Of a stretch of DNA of 64,000 bases, positions 1-19,807 are shown piece after piece. The stretch is from Tetragonia tetragonoides (taxonomy: Eukaryota > Streptophyta > Magnoliopsida > Caryophyllales > Aizoaceae). Position numbers and translations under genes: made by a program. The stretch spans positions 36,246,766 to 36,310,765 of the forward strand of contig CM076147.1 in the NCBI GenBank assembly GCA_038025085.1, in the 5' to 3' direction. The notes under the pieces are model-generated. The model had not been told where the DNA came from, made no database searches, and saw nothing but the letters and a program-made list of their open reading frames with translations. Within the stretch, counting starts at the first letter, position 1; each line of letters opens with the position of its first letter.

Positions 1-3000
1 TGCAAAATATATTGGCGCATCAACACGGACAACCACAATTCCGTGGTATGTATATGCTTCTGGATACTGTTCTATATTCCTGTAGATTGTTGTTCCAGGA
101 AGGCGACCCAATACAGCTGCAGGAATAAAAACAATGATTTCTTCCAACCAATGAGTACCCAGAAATGAAACAGCAACAGCAAAAGTAATAAAACATTGAG
201 GGCATGGCTGTAATCACATCATAGTGGTAAACAATTTCTCCCTATTGTGAGTTGAGAATATTCTCGCTTGATATTGGGCTGTAGAGTAAAACTCTTAAGA
301 TGAAATTGGTATCTGTATTGTAAAAGACATATTGATTGCAGTCTCCAGCAAAAAGACATCAAGAACAAGGCAGGCTGGTCAACAAATGATCCAACCAAAA
401 TAGCAGAGAAAATTAAAAAAATGATATAGAAGAGAATTAATGAGCTTACCGACATGTGGATTTGCTGATTCTTGGATAACAAATGCAAGCGAAAAACCAA
501 CCTACAAGATGAAAAAAAATCTAGAATGTAAATCTATACTTTTCTCACCCAGTGGCCATTCATCAATCATCATTCTTTCCTTTTCTTTTTATAGAAAATC
601 TATTACTCCAGTTATAACAGAGAACACATGCTCAAGAAAATAAATCCAAATTCAAGTTTACATACATTCCTTCCTTCCCAAAATATTTGCACCAACCAGC
701 ACCCCCAACCCAACCCAAGTACCCAACTTAATGCTTTTCACTTTAATATGCCACCAGTTAATTACCCAAGGTTTTCAAATAGTCCCACAACAGTTTCCAA
801 GTGTATGCTGTAGTAACCTGTTATAATAGTCTTCTTTTAAGCCACTTCATAAAATCTATGCCAGACTATCATTTTGGGTTGAGAACTATGCAAATAATAT
901 TACATTCATAAATATATGCATGGACAGTATAGATTTTAGTTTCTGTGGAATCATAGATTTCAATGGAGTAAACTCACCCCAACAAGGACACCAATCTCAA
1001 TGCCAAGGAACAATGTCGAAGCAAATGTGGTGGTCCAAAGGAAAAAATCTTTCTTATCTACACGCCACAAAAGAATAGCCTCATGATAATCCACCTGCAG
1101 TAACAAATATGCAAGATCAGGAACATTTCAAAGGAATATAATCTGAGGGTCTCTCAGTAAATGGTGCAGTGGCATGTGAAAAAAGGAATCTACTAGACTA
1201 TTTCTACTATTCATTAATTAAACTGAATTTCTGCAGTGTAACTTACAAGTGTTTACTCCATACAGAAAGCAAAATCAATTCCCTTAAATAGTAAATTTTA
1301 TTAAGCAACAACTTTATCTTTTCAGTACTTGCAAGTTGCTAACAAATATGCATCCATGATCCCCCCTTAGGACAGTTATCTGAGAATATCAAGGAAGGAG
1401 GCAACTACACAGAAAATAAAAATATTGGAGTGTTTCAAGCTTTCGGCAAGCTGGAAGACGACTGCTAGCATTTAAATGGTAGAACTTTGAACTCGCATAA
1501 AAAAAGTTAGATAGAAATAATTAAAAGAAGTGTCAGAATGTACACAGCATATGTCCAAGTACAGCATAAACGGTTTATACCTTAACCTTCTCATGCAAGT
1601 GCAAAATGTCCTACTAGATATGGCACACACATAAAATCACCCTCACATCTAGAACAACTGATGCAGTAAGTGATTGAGATACATTCTTTCATATGACAGC
1701 TTCAACCAATTACTCTATGCCTCAATCAATTTACATGGTAACTTAGTGAAGTACACAAAAAGTTATATCAAAAGCTATATATTAAAACAAATACCAAAAC
1801 TCAGTTTTATAATTTAGTGAAACTCACCAGGCCCATCACAGCAGAGATCACAATAGCAGCAAGAGCACACTGTCAAATTAATTGAAAAAATAAATATTCT
1901 AGTCAGCAAACACTAATCAACAAGCTTGAAAACAAAAACGAATCAGTAGATTTACAAGAAAATATGAGCAAACAAATTGGTCATTCAGTGCAAGATCAAC
2001 CATCCACAACGTCATGTCAAATCAATGGGATGGGTCAAAAATGAACACGTCATAAGAAAAATCGATCAAAAATACTTGACAGTGCCCCTAATCCCTTACC
2101 TTGTTTATCTTTTCTATATGACAACAATAGCATCCAAAACAAGCATCATACCTGAGGTATGTCTTCAAACAAAGGAGTTAGAAACAATAGAGCACAGCCC
2201 ATTATAATTCCAGTGGTAATCCCAGCAAAACCGGTCTTTGCTCCACTTTCATGGTTCACTGCCGATCTGGAGAATGAACCTGCATTACCAAAAGGCAAAG
2301 AATGAAGGCGCATATCTAGTATTCACCAGTGAAAGATGCAAAATACTTCCGAACTACAAAGAATAGAAGTATTTTCAGCAATATTATGCGCTAGTCACCT
2401 AACACACACCCATAATATCTCACCTGTAGTAGGGTACGCAGAAAAAAAAGACCCACAGATGTTGGCCACCCCTAGACCAAAAAGCTGTTGAGATAAAGTT
2501 TAAGTTAGCAGAAAATTATGCCTAAAAGAAAAGTAAGGGAGATAACTATAAGTCTATAACATTGAGCACCATTATTAATCAAACAAAAAAAATTACATCT
2601 AACTGTGACTGGTCATTCAGCCATCATTGTCCACTTTCCTATTTAACCCTTTGAATATGAGAGTAAAGTTTACTCATAGATTGCTCTTCATTTAGCATCA
2701 GTGCATTAAACTTAAATCAGAAATCAGATATCATACCTCTTGGTTTGCATCTAAATCATAGCCATTCTTTGCTGCCAGTGCTTTGGCTATTCCCACAGAT
2801 TCCTAACGTTCAACAGGTGAAACAATTGAAGTTGTCAGTTCTCCCCTCAAACTGTATCAGACATTAAAGCAGGCGATTTCCTTAAAGCACTTACCAATAT
2901 GGCTACACCAGTTATAAGAAATGCAGTTGGAATCAAGGACGTGACAGAAGAAAAGGCCTTAGGAACTGAAAACTCTGGGAGACCCTGAGGTATTTCCCCG

Positions 3001-6000
3001 ACCTACACCAACAATTCAGAATTCTTTAACAGTTTGCCATGAGATAAGTTGCTAAAACATAAAGATGATTGAGAAATCGTTTGAGAATAAGAGTGTAATG
3101 GAATTGTAGAAGTTGGCAAAATAAGGGTTTTCTTCTTCCAATGCGCTCAACATTGATATAGAAGGAAAAACCTCCAAATAACAATTCTTTTTTTCTTTTT
3201 TTTTTCCTTTTTTTTTTTTTAGAGAAACCAAAATAACAAATCAGTAAAGGAGCCTTTAGAAGTTCAAAGATTAATTCAAGGTATCTCACCACAGTAATGG
3301 CAGATGGACGAAATATTTTGACAATAGCTGTACCCAAAACAACTCCTGTCAGTGGGCCTGCTGCTCTAATAAACCTCAGAGACTTCCTGGTTTTCCCCTG
3401 AATGAAATAATATCATGATTAAGATCAAATGCTTGCACCATTTGGATGACTGAAAATAAATTCCAGTGGAGATTCTTACCAAGTGCTTCATGATCAACAT
3501 AACTGCAAGAATCAATGATCCCAACACAAATGGTGGCCATGAGAACTGCAGAAAGCAAGATATGAATATAAAATGTTAGTGGTGTTAGCTGTTATTTAAG
3601 TCTTTAAGGGAGAGAGAGAGAGAGAGGTGCCAATAATTGCATGCGAGAATAGCGTTATGGATATGTGGTCAGAACTTTCTACGCTTTAGGAACACAGGAA
3701 CGTGAGTGCAAGAGAGAAAGAAAGAGGTGCCAGCATTGCATGCGAGCAGTATACAGGAACGTAAGTGCAAAATCAACTCTATAATTTGGACAGAATCTCG
3801 AGAGTGAAGAGTTGACATGCAGGGTGGCAAGTTTTTTCCTTGTGCAGTCTAGCAAAGTAGATTTCATAAGTATCATTTATTTCCAGCAATTACAACCAAA
3901 GATCAATAATGGTGTATACGACCGTGAGAACACTATTTCCTTTCAATCATACTTGAACCACCTGATGAAGAGAAAGTAGATCCCAAAAGCTAACCAGAAG
4001 AGTATACACAGACTCATGAATCAATCATAGTTCATAAGCCAAGAGTTTGGTAGAATTTTAGAGATGGGCGACTGAGAACAAACACATTAGTAACGACAAT
4101 GAGGGTTGATTTGAAATATCAAGTGTTAATATTAATAAAGTCCTCACTTGAAACAACAATGTACAATGTACATAATAGTTTTCATTTATCTGGCTGTCCA
4201 AGGCATACCTGACTTATCCCAGATATGATGCTTTTGACAAGGGGGATAATCTCGCTGCTTCGAACTATATGATATCCCAAGAAGTATTTTGCTTGAGACA
4301 AGGCAATCACTATAGCTGATGCAGTGGTGAACCCAGAAATCACAGCATGGCTAATAAAACGAATAATCCATCCAAGCCTGGAAATAATAAGATATGTAAG
4401 TGTCTCCTCAAAAGGCTCGATAAGCACTACCTTAGTGTAGATGGAACCTAAGCTGTCCTCATAAGAGCACATAATACTATATGAACTACGGCAATAAGAA
4501 CAACAAATATTGAATACTAAATATTGTGGCTATGAACAGATGATAAACCAACCAAAATATTGAAATATCACTAAACATTCATAGTACTGATAAAACTACG
4601 AGCATGTGAACAAAGGGGTAAATAATCCTTAATAATGGGAAAACATAACACATGTATCGAGTCCATATAGCTTTAAAAAAAAAAAAGGATCTAACAAGCT
4701 TTTAATCATACAATAAGTCTAATTGAATTTTAGCAGAGCTCCAGTGGCGCAAAGTGGATGTAAGTACCTCAAGAGGCCCATCAGACACTCCAGCACACCA
4801 ACCATAAGAGCTAACGTGATTGCAAGTTCCGTGTACAGATCATCAGATGAATCAACAATCTTACTTAGTACATTGGAGACCAAAAGAGAAGTCAATGCCA
4901 CTGGACCAACTGCGAGCTGTCGAGAGGAACCAAAAATGGCATATACAAATATTGGCAGACACCCAGAATCTGTTAAACAACCAGACAACAGTTAGAAAGA
5001 CAGACAAAGCATTAATGTAGGACCATAATCGACCAGGAAAGGTAAAAATAATGGATATATATCAGAGCTTAGAAGGAAGAGCAAGCTGTTTCAGTCAAAT
5101 ACAAAATGCCATAAAAATGAGGGATTGGAACCTCTTTGCAGTCCGAAGAGCAATATAAAAGAGACGAACACAGAGAGACGCACAAAAGAATAGAACATCA
5201 ACGTAACGGGATGAAAGGAGTTTTATGACTAGATCAGTAGTCTAGAAATACTAAAACTGCAAGCCTGCAGCACTTGCCACTTGCACGCATGTGCTTAGTT
5301 CCATCATAGAAAAGACTACAGGAGAGGTAATTGCAAGAATGCAAGATCATTATTCTTCTATGATAATCAAATAAACCATTAAATAGGCATAATGATGCAG
5401 GCAAGAATAGTATTCGGTACTCAGAATCTGCCATCACAAACGGAAACATGCTGAACATCTACTTCGTTGGTCCATCAATAAATTTTGAGTGTAGGACTAT
5501 AAAAAGGACACAGCCCCTCATCTTTTGCAGAATAGTCCGGAATATTCAATTGCAATCTCATCTCATACTCAAAAAGAACGTAGGAAGACATTCCGGCGTA
5601 AATATATGCAGTACTAAAGATACAGTAACTATGAACTTACAGAGTCCATAAATTGGCGCAAGCCCAGCTAATCTCGCGTAAGACATTGCCTGGTCATTAA
5701 ATATATCAGTCAACTGAATTCTGAGATACATGATAGATTAGCATGAGCAAATTTTCAAGAATTGAATAAAGGTAATTAAAACAAAATACAAATCATACTT
5801 CACTTCAGAGGCAACTTTCACAAAGAAAACTAACACCACTGTAGTCTAAAGCATGGAATGAGAAGCTCGAAAAAGATCTTACATTGAGGGGAAGGTGGAA
5901 GGTAATCCAACAGACTATGATAAACTAGCAAGGGCTCTTTTTTTTTTCTTTTTTTTTTTTTTGATTCGTTCCATTTCTTTTTTTCCCCTCCTCTTCTTTT

Positions 6001-8546
6001 TCTTTTGCTTTCTTTGGGGAAAAGGAGGGGGGTGCTAAACAGCTAGTGCTTATTCTGCAGTGATGGTAGCATAGTGCGGAAGAAGCACAAGGCGTCAGGG
6101 AAACAAGAAAGTAGTCATTAAAGACATCAATTATTAAGTCAAACCATGAAAAGCAGAGAAAATTAGTTGGCCTAGCCAAGATTATCAAAATTAAACCGAA
6201 GCACTAAAAATCGTTTGTTCTTCTAGGCACAATGGTATTATGATTTGTTACTTGATCTGGGGGACAATGGTCAAGCACGGATATAGATCTAAATATTGCA
6301 CTCCACTATTTTCCTTGCGTTTTTTGTTTAGCTTTAACTGTTCGGATGTCATATCTTATTGTAGTGTATGGTTATCGGGATTGAAAACAAAGAGTTTGAG
6401 TAGCATATAACTGCAAACTAAAGGGTGGATGAAGATGTTGAGAGTGGAGACTTCTGCTTTGGATTCTGTGTGGGACACTCTGACTTTGGGGAACTGAGGC
6501 TAGTCGTGAATAGCTTCTAACATTACCATCAGACTTATGTGCTGGAAGCCTGGAACTGTAGGGGATTAATTAAGAAATGAATAAATCTTATGATAGGTAA
6601 CCAGGTATTTCCTTCAAGGCCTCTTGGTATTAGGCTTCCCGTGATGGGTCTCCTTAATAATGGAATGTGTACAGTAAGCCTCTTAATCAGTCATTGTTTA
6701 TGGGGTCCCATCTCAATTTACTGTCCTATGGTGTGAGTTAAGACGAGATCCGCCATCACCTTATTCATATTGTGCATGGAAGTATGATATTTTGTATAAC
6801 TTCTTGCCTGTATTCATATTTGTCAAAAGAAGAAAAAACCAGTACACCTAACATTCTTGAGATTTGTAGTACAGTTGAACGATAAAAAGACATTCATAGT
6901 TCAACTACAAAAATGCAAAAATGGGAAGAGAAGCAAACTGGGGCTTAATTTCTGAAAACAAAAAGGGTTGATTTAGTGATTTCAGTTCTCTGGACTAGTA
7001 AAATTGTAAGGGCAAATCTAAGCGCTTCAGAAAAGCATTATTATTGTGACATAATCACTGATGCCCAGACTAGCAAACTGTGGCATCAAAGAGAACTAAA
7101 ATTTTCCATCACATGTAAATGGCTAAATGCCACTGTTCTGCTAAATGAGCATCAAATTTTCAATTGGCATGATTTCCCAAAGTGGGACCCACAAATTATT
7201 TAAGAATTCTGCTCAACCAATGGTGTGCCATAAATCCATTTCCACAGACAAAACGCACCATCAAACTGCTTGCTAATTCGTAACATGGCCCAAGCGCTGA
7301 ACAAATCAAAAACAAAAGTTTATTCCCTCCCTAGTGTCCCCAATAACAATTAAAATAATACCTTCCAAAAGTATTTTTCCAAAGAATTAGTCCAAAATTT
7401 TATTTGTGGAGCCGCAAGAGCAAAGATATGAAGGTAGACGAATTTCAATATAAAAATATAAAATAATTCTAAATCCAGGCTTAATTTCTTTTTTCTTTCG
7501 AGGCAATTCGTTTCCGAATTTATCAGCAACATCCAAATCAATGTATCTAGTCCTTAGCCGCATCAGTATTCAAGTATGACTACTTCAATTATATGAATCT
7601 AGCCATCATTATCCGATTCTTATCAGCAGCTACTACTACATTTACTGATTTACTGCTATTTAGTCATCAGTATTCAAAATGAATCTAGCCCTCATCAGAT
7701 TTTAATCACCAGTTACTGCTTTCTAAAACCTCATTATGGACAAATCTACACTAATATTTCGTAATCCACACTTGCGTGTTTGACCTGGAACCAAAATTCA
7801 CCAATTTCTGAGGAGAGAGAATCACCCAAGCGGAAAAATAAAATAAAATCCAGGGCAATAGCAAAATACTCGTAACTTCACGGATTTGAGCTATAATCCG
7901 TAAGTTAAACCTAATCATTCACTAACATCATCTTCAAATTGCCAAACCAATCGCTAAACACAACAAAAAATTAAAAAAAATTAAAATTTAAAAAAATAAC
8001 AAAACAAAAACATTCGTAACATTGCATAATTGACCTGGAATAATAAATTTCCACTACAATCTACTCAATTAGTACGCCTAAATCAACTTCAAAATTGCAA
8101 TCCAGTTGGTAAAACAATCATAACAAAACAAACAAAAACACTCACAATCATAACATCGCCTAATTGAGCTGAAATCAAAATCCACGAATTTCCGATGAGA
8201 GAGAATAATAATAAAAAATTACTAACATACAACTGACCTGAGGCACAAGCATAACGCCAACAGTAATACCAGCCATTAAATCAACCTGAAGATACTCTTG
8301 CACATTATACGCACGAATCCAACGGTAACACGGCAAAAACACCGAGATCCACTCAGTCGTCGTCATCGCTTTCATTTTCGTTCGCAGTTTCGCAAACGCT
8401 GAACTCGACGACGTCGATAAGGAAAACGCCGGCGCCGGTGAATTTTCCGGCATCGGAATAATCTTTACCGGCCGGCCGGAGTAGGTACGCGCTAGACCGG
8501 GAAGGTCGCCGGAGCTCGGTGACGCGTAGTACGAAGGTCTCTCCAT
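1..8546 (-). CDS. SULTR4: Sulfate transporter, SULTR4 type (5' part; C-terminus off the left edge)
   Basis: SLC26/SulP-family sulfate transporter; in Arabidopsis the SULTR4 group exports sulfate from the vacuole. Fourteen exons read in frame on the minus strand: 8238-8546, 5641-5689, 4768-4969, 4209-4377, 3480-3545, 3290-3397, 2895-3002, 2737-2802, 2424-2484, 2152-2279, 1828-1869, 978-1094, 450-501 and 1-116 (continuing). They give 531 residues of the usual roughly 690. The ATG at 8546 opens a Ser/Pro-rich N-terminus of about 65 residues, followed by the SulP start ([19 protein letters not shown], then [10 protein letters not shown]) and repeated hydrophobic helices. [16 protein letters not shown] and [15 protein letters not shown] are typical SulP signatures. 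The last exon enters the STAS domain ([12 protein letters not shown], then [11 protein letters not shown]). The SULTR4 assignment, rather than SULTR1-3, rests on the long N-terminus and remembered family sequence. No frame break is visible. Confidence 0.93.
5690..8237 (-). other. Long first intron of the SULTR4 gene
   Basis: This 2.5-kb intron separates the N-terminal exon from the rest of the transporter. It is AT-rich, with a T-rich tract at 5938-5962. On the plus strand, 6551-6568 reads WNCRGL, the hexapeptide that commonly opens plant LINE ORF2 endonuclease domains, but it meets a stop three codons later. It is at most a remnant. No other gene or complete repeat was recognised. Confidence 0.55.
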
Positions 8547-8660
8547 GGATGGACGATATTCGATTTTCTCTCTCCTCGAATGAATGGAGACTTTGGTCGT
8601 TGGCGCGCGAGGAAATGAAAAGTCGCTCTGAGTGGTCAGGTGAGGTCACCCCTGATAGGA

Positions 8661-8721
8661 GAGAGAGAGAGAGAGAGAAAATCAGAAATGGAGGGAGAAA
8701 GAGGTGGGAGTATATTTATAG
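8661..8721 (-). promoter_or_regulatory. Probable SULTR4 core promoter: TATA box and CT-repeat leader
   Basis: On the minus strand a TATA box (CTATAAATATA, about 8710-8720) lies roughly 165 bp upstream of the SULTR4 ATG. It is followed by a pure CT dinucleotide run (about 8661-8682, GA on the plus strand), which would fall in the 5' UTR. CT-rich leaders near the start site are common in plant promoters. The transcription start itself cannot be read from sequence. Confidence 0.55.
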
Positions 8722-10007
8722 GTATAGGTAATGTCAAAAACGTGGGAAGGTTCTTATTTAATTTCAATCAATTCAATTTCAATCGAATTTTTTTTTTGAG
8801 TGACAATTTCAATCCATTTTTTGTTTGCGAGTAAAATCAGTAGATGTGGGTGATGAGCGTAAGGAAAGGATATATATCAAGTGTGTTGTTTACATTATGG
8901 GTACTATTGACATTGTGGTGATCAATTTGCAAAAAGTAGATTTGTATACTTTTTAAGGTAATTTTAGTGATTGAAAACTTTCTTTTGTTTTTTGTATTTT
9001 TTTCAGAATTAAAATGCAGAAGTTGATATAGGAATTATTAGACGGTTAATCTTATGGTTGGGAAACATACTCATTGGATGTCACTATTAGAATAGGACGC
9101 AAATTTTAGGTGCTCTCATGAGTACAAAGAAATGTACACCCATCATCTGAAAGTCGAATGGGCTGACAATTCTTTTAGGTTGGGGCGCAATTATTAATTG
9201 GGTTGAGTGTACCTATCTCCATACACTTAAAAGCATTCATCAATTGTTGGTATTTTATGTTAATCAAACAACATGACAGTTTAATACTTTTCGAAAAATA
9301 AAACTACCTATATTTTCTCTTAGACAACCAAACGACCACTAAAGCCATCTTCCCTCATCAAAGTACAAGTATTTTACAAGGAGATATGCAAGATATTGGT
9401 TGCATTCGGCGATTGATCGTCGGCTCAACCTTTCAATTATTATTATTTTTTGCTTTTCATTTTGCCGAATATGAGTTGTATTGTTGATATTTCACTTCTC
9501 AATTTGGTGTCATTTAATTGTGGTACATCAATCTATTTCAAGATCTTCAATAACTTTTATATTTAGTGTGTCCACCTTTAGAAATTAAACAATTGTTACA
9601 TAGTGATAGTATGTATATTTATTTAGTTTAGTCACTTACATGTCATCATTAGAGAGACTCTTCTTTTAGATGGTGATTGGATTGGGTAAACACTAAGCCA
9701 AGATATATACCTTGAGTAAATTGTGAATTAGGACATAGATTTGGTGATATAGTACATTTAGTACAATAATTATGTTTTTTTTTTAATGCGACATTGTCCT
9801 TTCTAAAAAATCGCAATTGTGACCTTTATGTTGCGCACCAAAATTAATTACAAAATATTTCTAATCTAAGCTAATTCTGCTAACTACTACATTATAGAAA
9901 CATTATTATAGAAATGAAAATATAGTTAGTAATACAAAGCTTTCACGCAAAATAAACAAAAAAAATTCTTACAAGTTAATTAAGTATAAAAAAGCAAAAC
10001 CTTGAAT

Positions 10008-10085
10008 TGTTTTTGGTGCATGAATTGTCACTTTTGTTTTTGGTGCATGAATTGTCACCTTTCTTTTTGGTGCATGAGATGTCGC
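10008..10085. repeat. Three tandem copies of a 26-29 bp unit
   Basis: The core TTTTGGTGCATGAATTGTCA appears at about 10011 and 10037, and a diverged third copy starts near 10066 (TGCATGAGATGTC). Units are joined by T-rich linkers. It is a local minisatellite with no associated gene. Confidence 0.75.
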
Positions 10086-11045
10086 TATTTAAGCCACACA
10101 TAACTGGAACTTTCCTTTCATTGGTAGTTTGGAACTGGTAAGCGATGGTAAAGAGAAGGGATTTCAGATGAAATTATGCTATTTCTACCACTTTTATTTT
10201 GTAAGAGATGGGGTTCCAAATAATGATTACTCTTAGGCCTGCATTCCATTCCGTTCTAATTCGTTCCCCGCCGTTTTGTTCTGCATTTTGTTTTTCATTT
10301 TGTCTCATATTTTGTTTCATTATCCATGTCGTTTCATTTTGTTCCAATCCGTTTCGTTCCTCATCGTCCTACACCATTCCATTGTAGAGATCATGGCCTT
10401 AGCCACCAAGTGATGAGGAAAGTGTGATATAGATGGCTAGATGAGCAAAAAAAAGTGATAAGTGTGTCATTATTGAAATTTTTAGCCCCCCCCCCCCCTC
10501 CAACTAATCCCATGTTAAACTTGTGAGTTGTAAAATGTTTGTCGTGTTAAATATTTACTTTACCTTTTAAGTATCAATTATTCACAAGTATAATACGTAA
10601 ATACTGAGATTAATGTATTAGAAAGGATCCTAATTTCATTAACATCGTTCAAAAGTCGAAATCCATGGAGCAAAGGCCATATGAAAAAGCCAAAGGATAA
10701 TCACTATATTTAACTTCTCGTAAATGTCCCATCAATCCATTTAGGACGGTGTACCATAAACTATTTTAGCTAATAGTTATACGTTTAATGTTCAATATTC
10801 ATGGTCAATCTCATATACGGAGTATTTCACTTTTTCTTTTTTTCTTTTGAGCATTGGATATTTCGGTTATTTTATTATTCTCGAAGTTGATATAGCCTAA
10901 AACATGCATTTAAGTTTTAACTCACACAATATTTGCTGTTTATCTACACTCAGGTATTTTCCTCGGAAAAAAAAAATAAAAAATAAAAAAATCTACGTTC
11001 AGGTAGAAAGTGAGGTTAGTTGACCACACATAAATCATTAATTAA

Positions 11046-11311
11046 CCTCTGTTTGATTCACCTTAATTTTACTTAAATTTAGTTAAGTTCAGTTCATTTG
11101 TAACTTTATAACTCATATAACTTTTTACTCCGAAATAATTTCATGATGATAATTATGTCATCGGAAAGATCTCAAAGCATACTTTCAAATGAGTCCAATA
11201 TTGACTATGTTTGGACGAATTTTAAATGGTTAACGTTTAAGTTTAAAAAATAAATTCAGTTCATTTCAGTTCAGTTCAGATCAGTTTTATCCAGGTGAAT
11301 CAAATGGAGCC
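11046..11311. mobile_element. Putative MITE with degenerate terminal inverted repeats
   Basis: The left end reads CCTCTGTTTGATTCACC. The reverse complement of the right end reads GGCTCCATTTGATTCACC, so the two termini are inverted repeats sharing TTTGATTCACC. The 266-bp interior is AT-rich and non-coding. The termini resemble Tourist-type ends, but no convincing 3-bp duplication is left (TAA on the left, TTC on the right), so the superfamily is uncertain. Confidence 0.5.
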
Positions 11312-12482
11312 TTCGTTAGTTATTTGTTGGTGCATTTAGAGCATGTGTAACAGTTAATTAGCAGAGAGTTTCTCTCTGCTCTCAAACAGTCATGCCACAT
11401 CTGAGACAGTCCTACAATGGTTGGAAAAATCAGAGAAAATGTGCTTGATTCATTAGGCAATAGCCTAAGCAATAAGCAGGGTCATTATTGTAGATAATGC
11501 TTAGAAGATATGTGCAGAAAGCTAGTGATACATGAAATAATTAGGAAGTTGAAACTCTAGTCTCTTTCTTATGAAATAGACGGAACAATATATAGTAACT
11601 GCATCAAGCAAGAGAAGAAAATCAATTTTGAGTATGAGAGTTACTTAAGAGATTATTTGATTAATTAAGCAATGAAATATTCACCACCTCAAAAATAAAA
11701 AAGTAAGTAATATTTAATATGGTTGCAATATGTAGACAAAATTAGGGGTGCGCACCTAAAAATTGTAATAAGAGGCTCTCAAGAATATTTTTGGCATACA
11801 TGATATATGTTAAGATGATATTAAAAGTAGACATAAGAAATAGAGATTTTTCCGTACTCTAGTTTCACTAATTTTAATAAATTCTCTATTTTCTTTTTAT
11901 GAACAACCACATTTTAAATTTTAAATATAATAACGAAATTTTTATATCTACTTTTTGCTTTGAAAAAACAATATGAACATTTAATTTATTTTTTTATTTT
12001 GTAAATTGATTTCTTGTTAGAGAACCGAGTTTTTTTTTTTGTGTGTGTGTTTATTTTCTGAATCGAGAGAAGAAAAAAAAAATCTTTAAAATGAAAGGCT
12101 CTTAATTTATTACTAACTTAAAGAAGAAAGAAAGTCCCATAAAAAAAATAATAATAATGAGAGATACCAGACGATATATGTATGTATAATGTATATAGTA
12201 CTCCGTAACTGATAAGCTGAATGAATTAGGACGGGTTTGTGGGCACAAGAAGCAACCGAGCTGTCCACAGAAACGTGCACAACTTTACTTGGTTGAGAAA
12301 GAGGAACGAGTAACCCACTGTGTCCACTGTACCAAGTGGATCTGGACACTAGGCCTGCCTATATTCGTTATAGAAACCTTCAAAATACATAACCAAACAA
12401 ATAATCCAATAATTACAAGGCATGCCAATTGTTCAAATCAACCAAAATAATGAACTACTATTACATCTACACAAAAACTCGT

Positions 12483-12580
12483 ATGAGGCGGCCTTAAGGT
12501 GAGGCATTCTCTAACAAGTATGATGTCATGCTTATGTCATGCTTGATTATAGAGTGGACCTCACCTTGAGACGGTCTCAT
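12483..12580. repeat. Short inverted-repeat element (about 98 bp)
   Basis: The arm at 12483-12504 (ATGAGGCGGCCTTAAGGTGA...) and the arm at 12559-12580 are imperfect inverted repeats, both centred on AAGGTGAGG/CCTCACCTT. The centre carries a short direct repeat of ATGTCATGCTT. It looks like a small nonautonomous element, but no target duplication was found. Confidence 0.5.
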
Positions 12581-12815
12581 AGAAGACCTTTTGTTACATC
12601 TAAGGATTAGGCATTCAGATGCTGACTGCTGAGAAATTCAGTTTAGGGTCTTTAAGTTTCATTATGTTGCGTGGCGTACCGCGCCTACCGCCTAACAGAG
12701 CTTGGAAAGGATAGCGTAGTGGTGTTTCCCCCACCCATCCCCAACAATGATTTCGGATCGAGTCTCATTACACTCAAAAGGGCGAATTCCTTGCAATTTC
12801 AGAAAAACACCAATA

Positions 12816-12868
<53 letters not shown>
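12816..12868. repeat. TAA trinucleotide microsatellite
   Basis: An uninterrupted (TAA)n run of about 17 units just downstream of the aminotransferase gene. It produces spurious open frames of poly-Asn, poly-Leu and poly-Tyr on both strands and is likely length-polymorphic. Confidence 0.95.
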
Positions 12869-12870
<2 letters not shown>

Positions 12871-13044
12871 CAATTTCATCAGACCAGCTGCACAAGGAAA
12901 GGAACCGGATGAATCACTTGACAGTAGACCCTTTTCAATCTCAAAAATATCATAAGTACTATTCTTATTTTTCAACTGAAAAGAAGGCATCACAGCTTGC
13001 CAAGCATGTTCAAGAAACATAACAAACCGTTAAGGCGGCTACAT

Positions 13045-19807
<6,763 letters not shown>

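Larger units (their letters stand above)
8722..13044. other. Intergenic region between SULTR4 and DAPAT genes
   Basis: AT-rich spacer of 4.3 kb between the 5' end of SULTR4 and the 3' end of the aminotransferase gene. It holds a three-copy short tandem repeat (10008-10085), a C run near 10488, a MITE-like inverted-repeat element (11046-11311), a short inverted-repeat element (12483-12580) and a TAA microsatellite (12816-12868). No coding region is supported; the longer open frames here are repeat-derived or lack any recognisable protein. Confidence 0.7.

Noticed and set aside
4723..5020. Plus-strand frames of 66-90 codons opposite SULTR4 exon 3
   Set aside because: Antisense shadows of the transporter exon at 4768-4969.
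6551..6580. WNCRGL hexapeptide suggesting a LINE endonuclease start in SULTR4 intron 1
   Set aside because: A stop follows after three more codons and no further endonuclease or RT motif is seen; at most a relic, not annotated as an element.
8353..8731. Alternative frames overlapping SULTR4 exon 1 on both strands
   Set aside because: Shadow frames of a GC-rich coding exon and of the GA-repeat leader; they do not match any family.
11369..11388. GCAGAGAG/CTCTCTGC hairpin as a possible microRNA-like structure
   Set aside because: The stem is only 8 bp with a tiny loop, far too short for a plant miRNA precursor.
12692..13022. Open frames on both strands rich in poly-Leu, poly-Asn or poly-Tyr
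   Set aside because: All are translations of the TAA microsatellite at 12816-12868 and have no other protein character.
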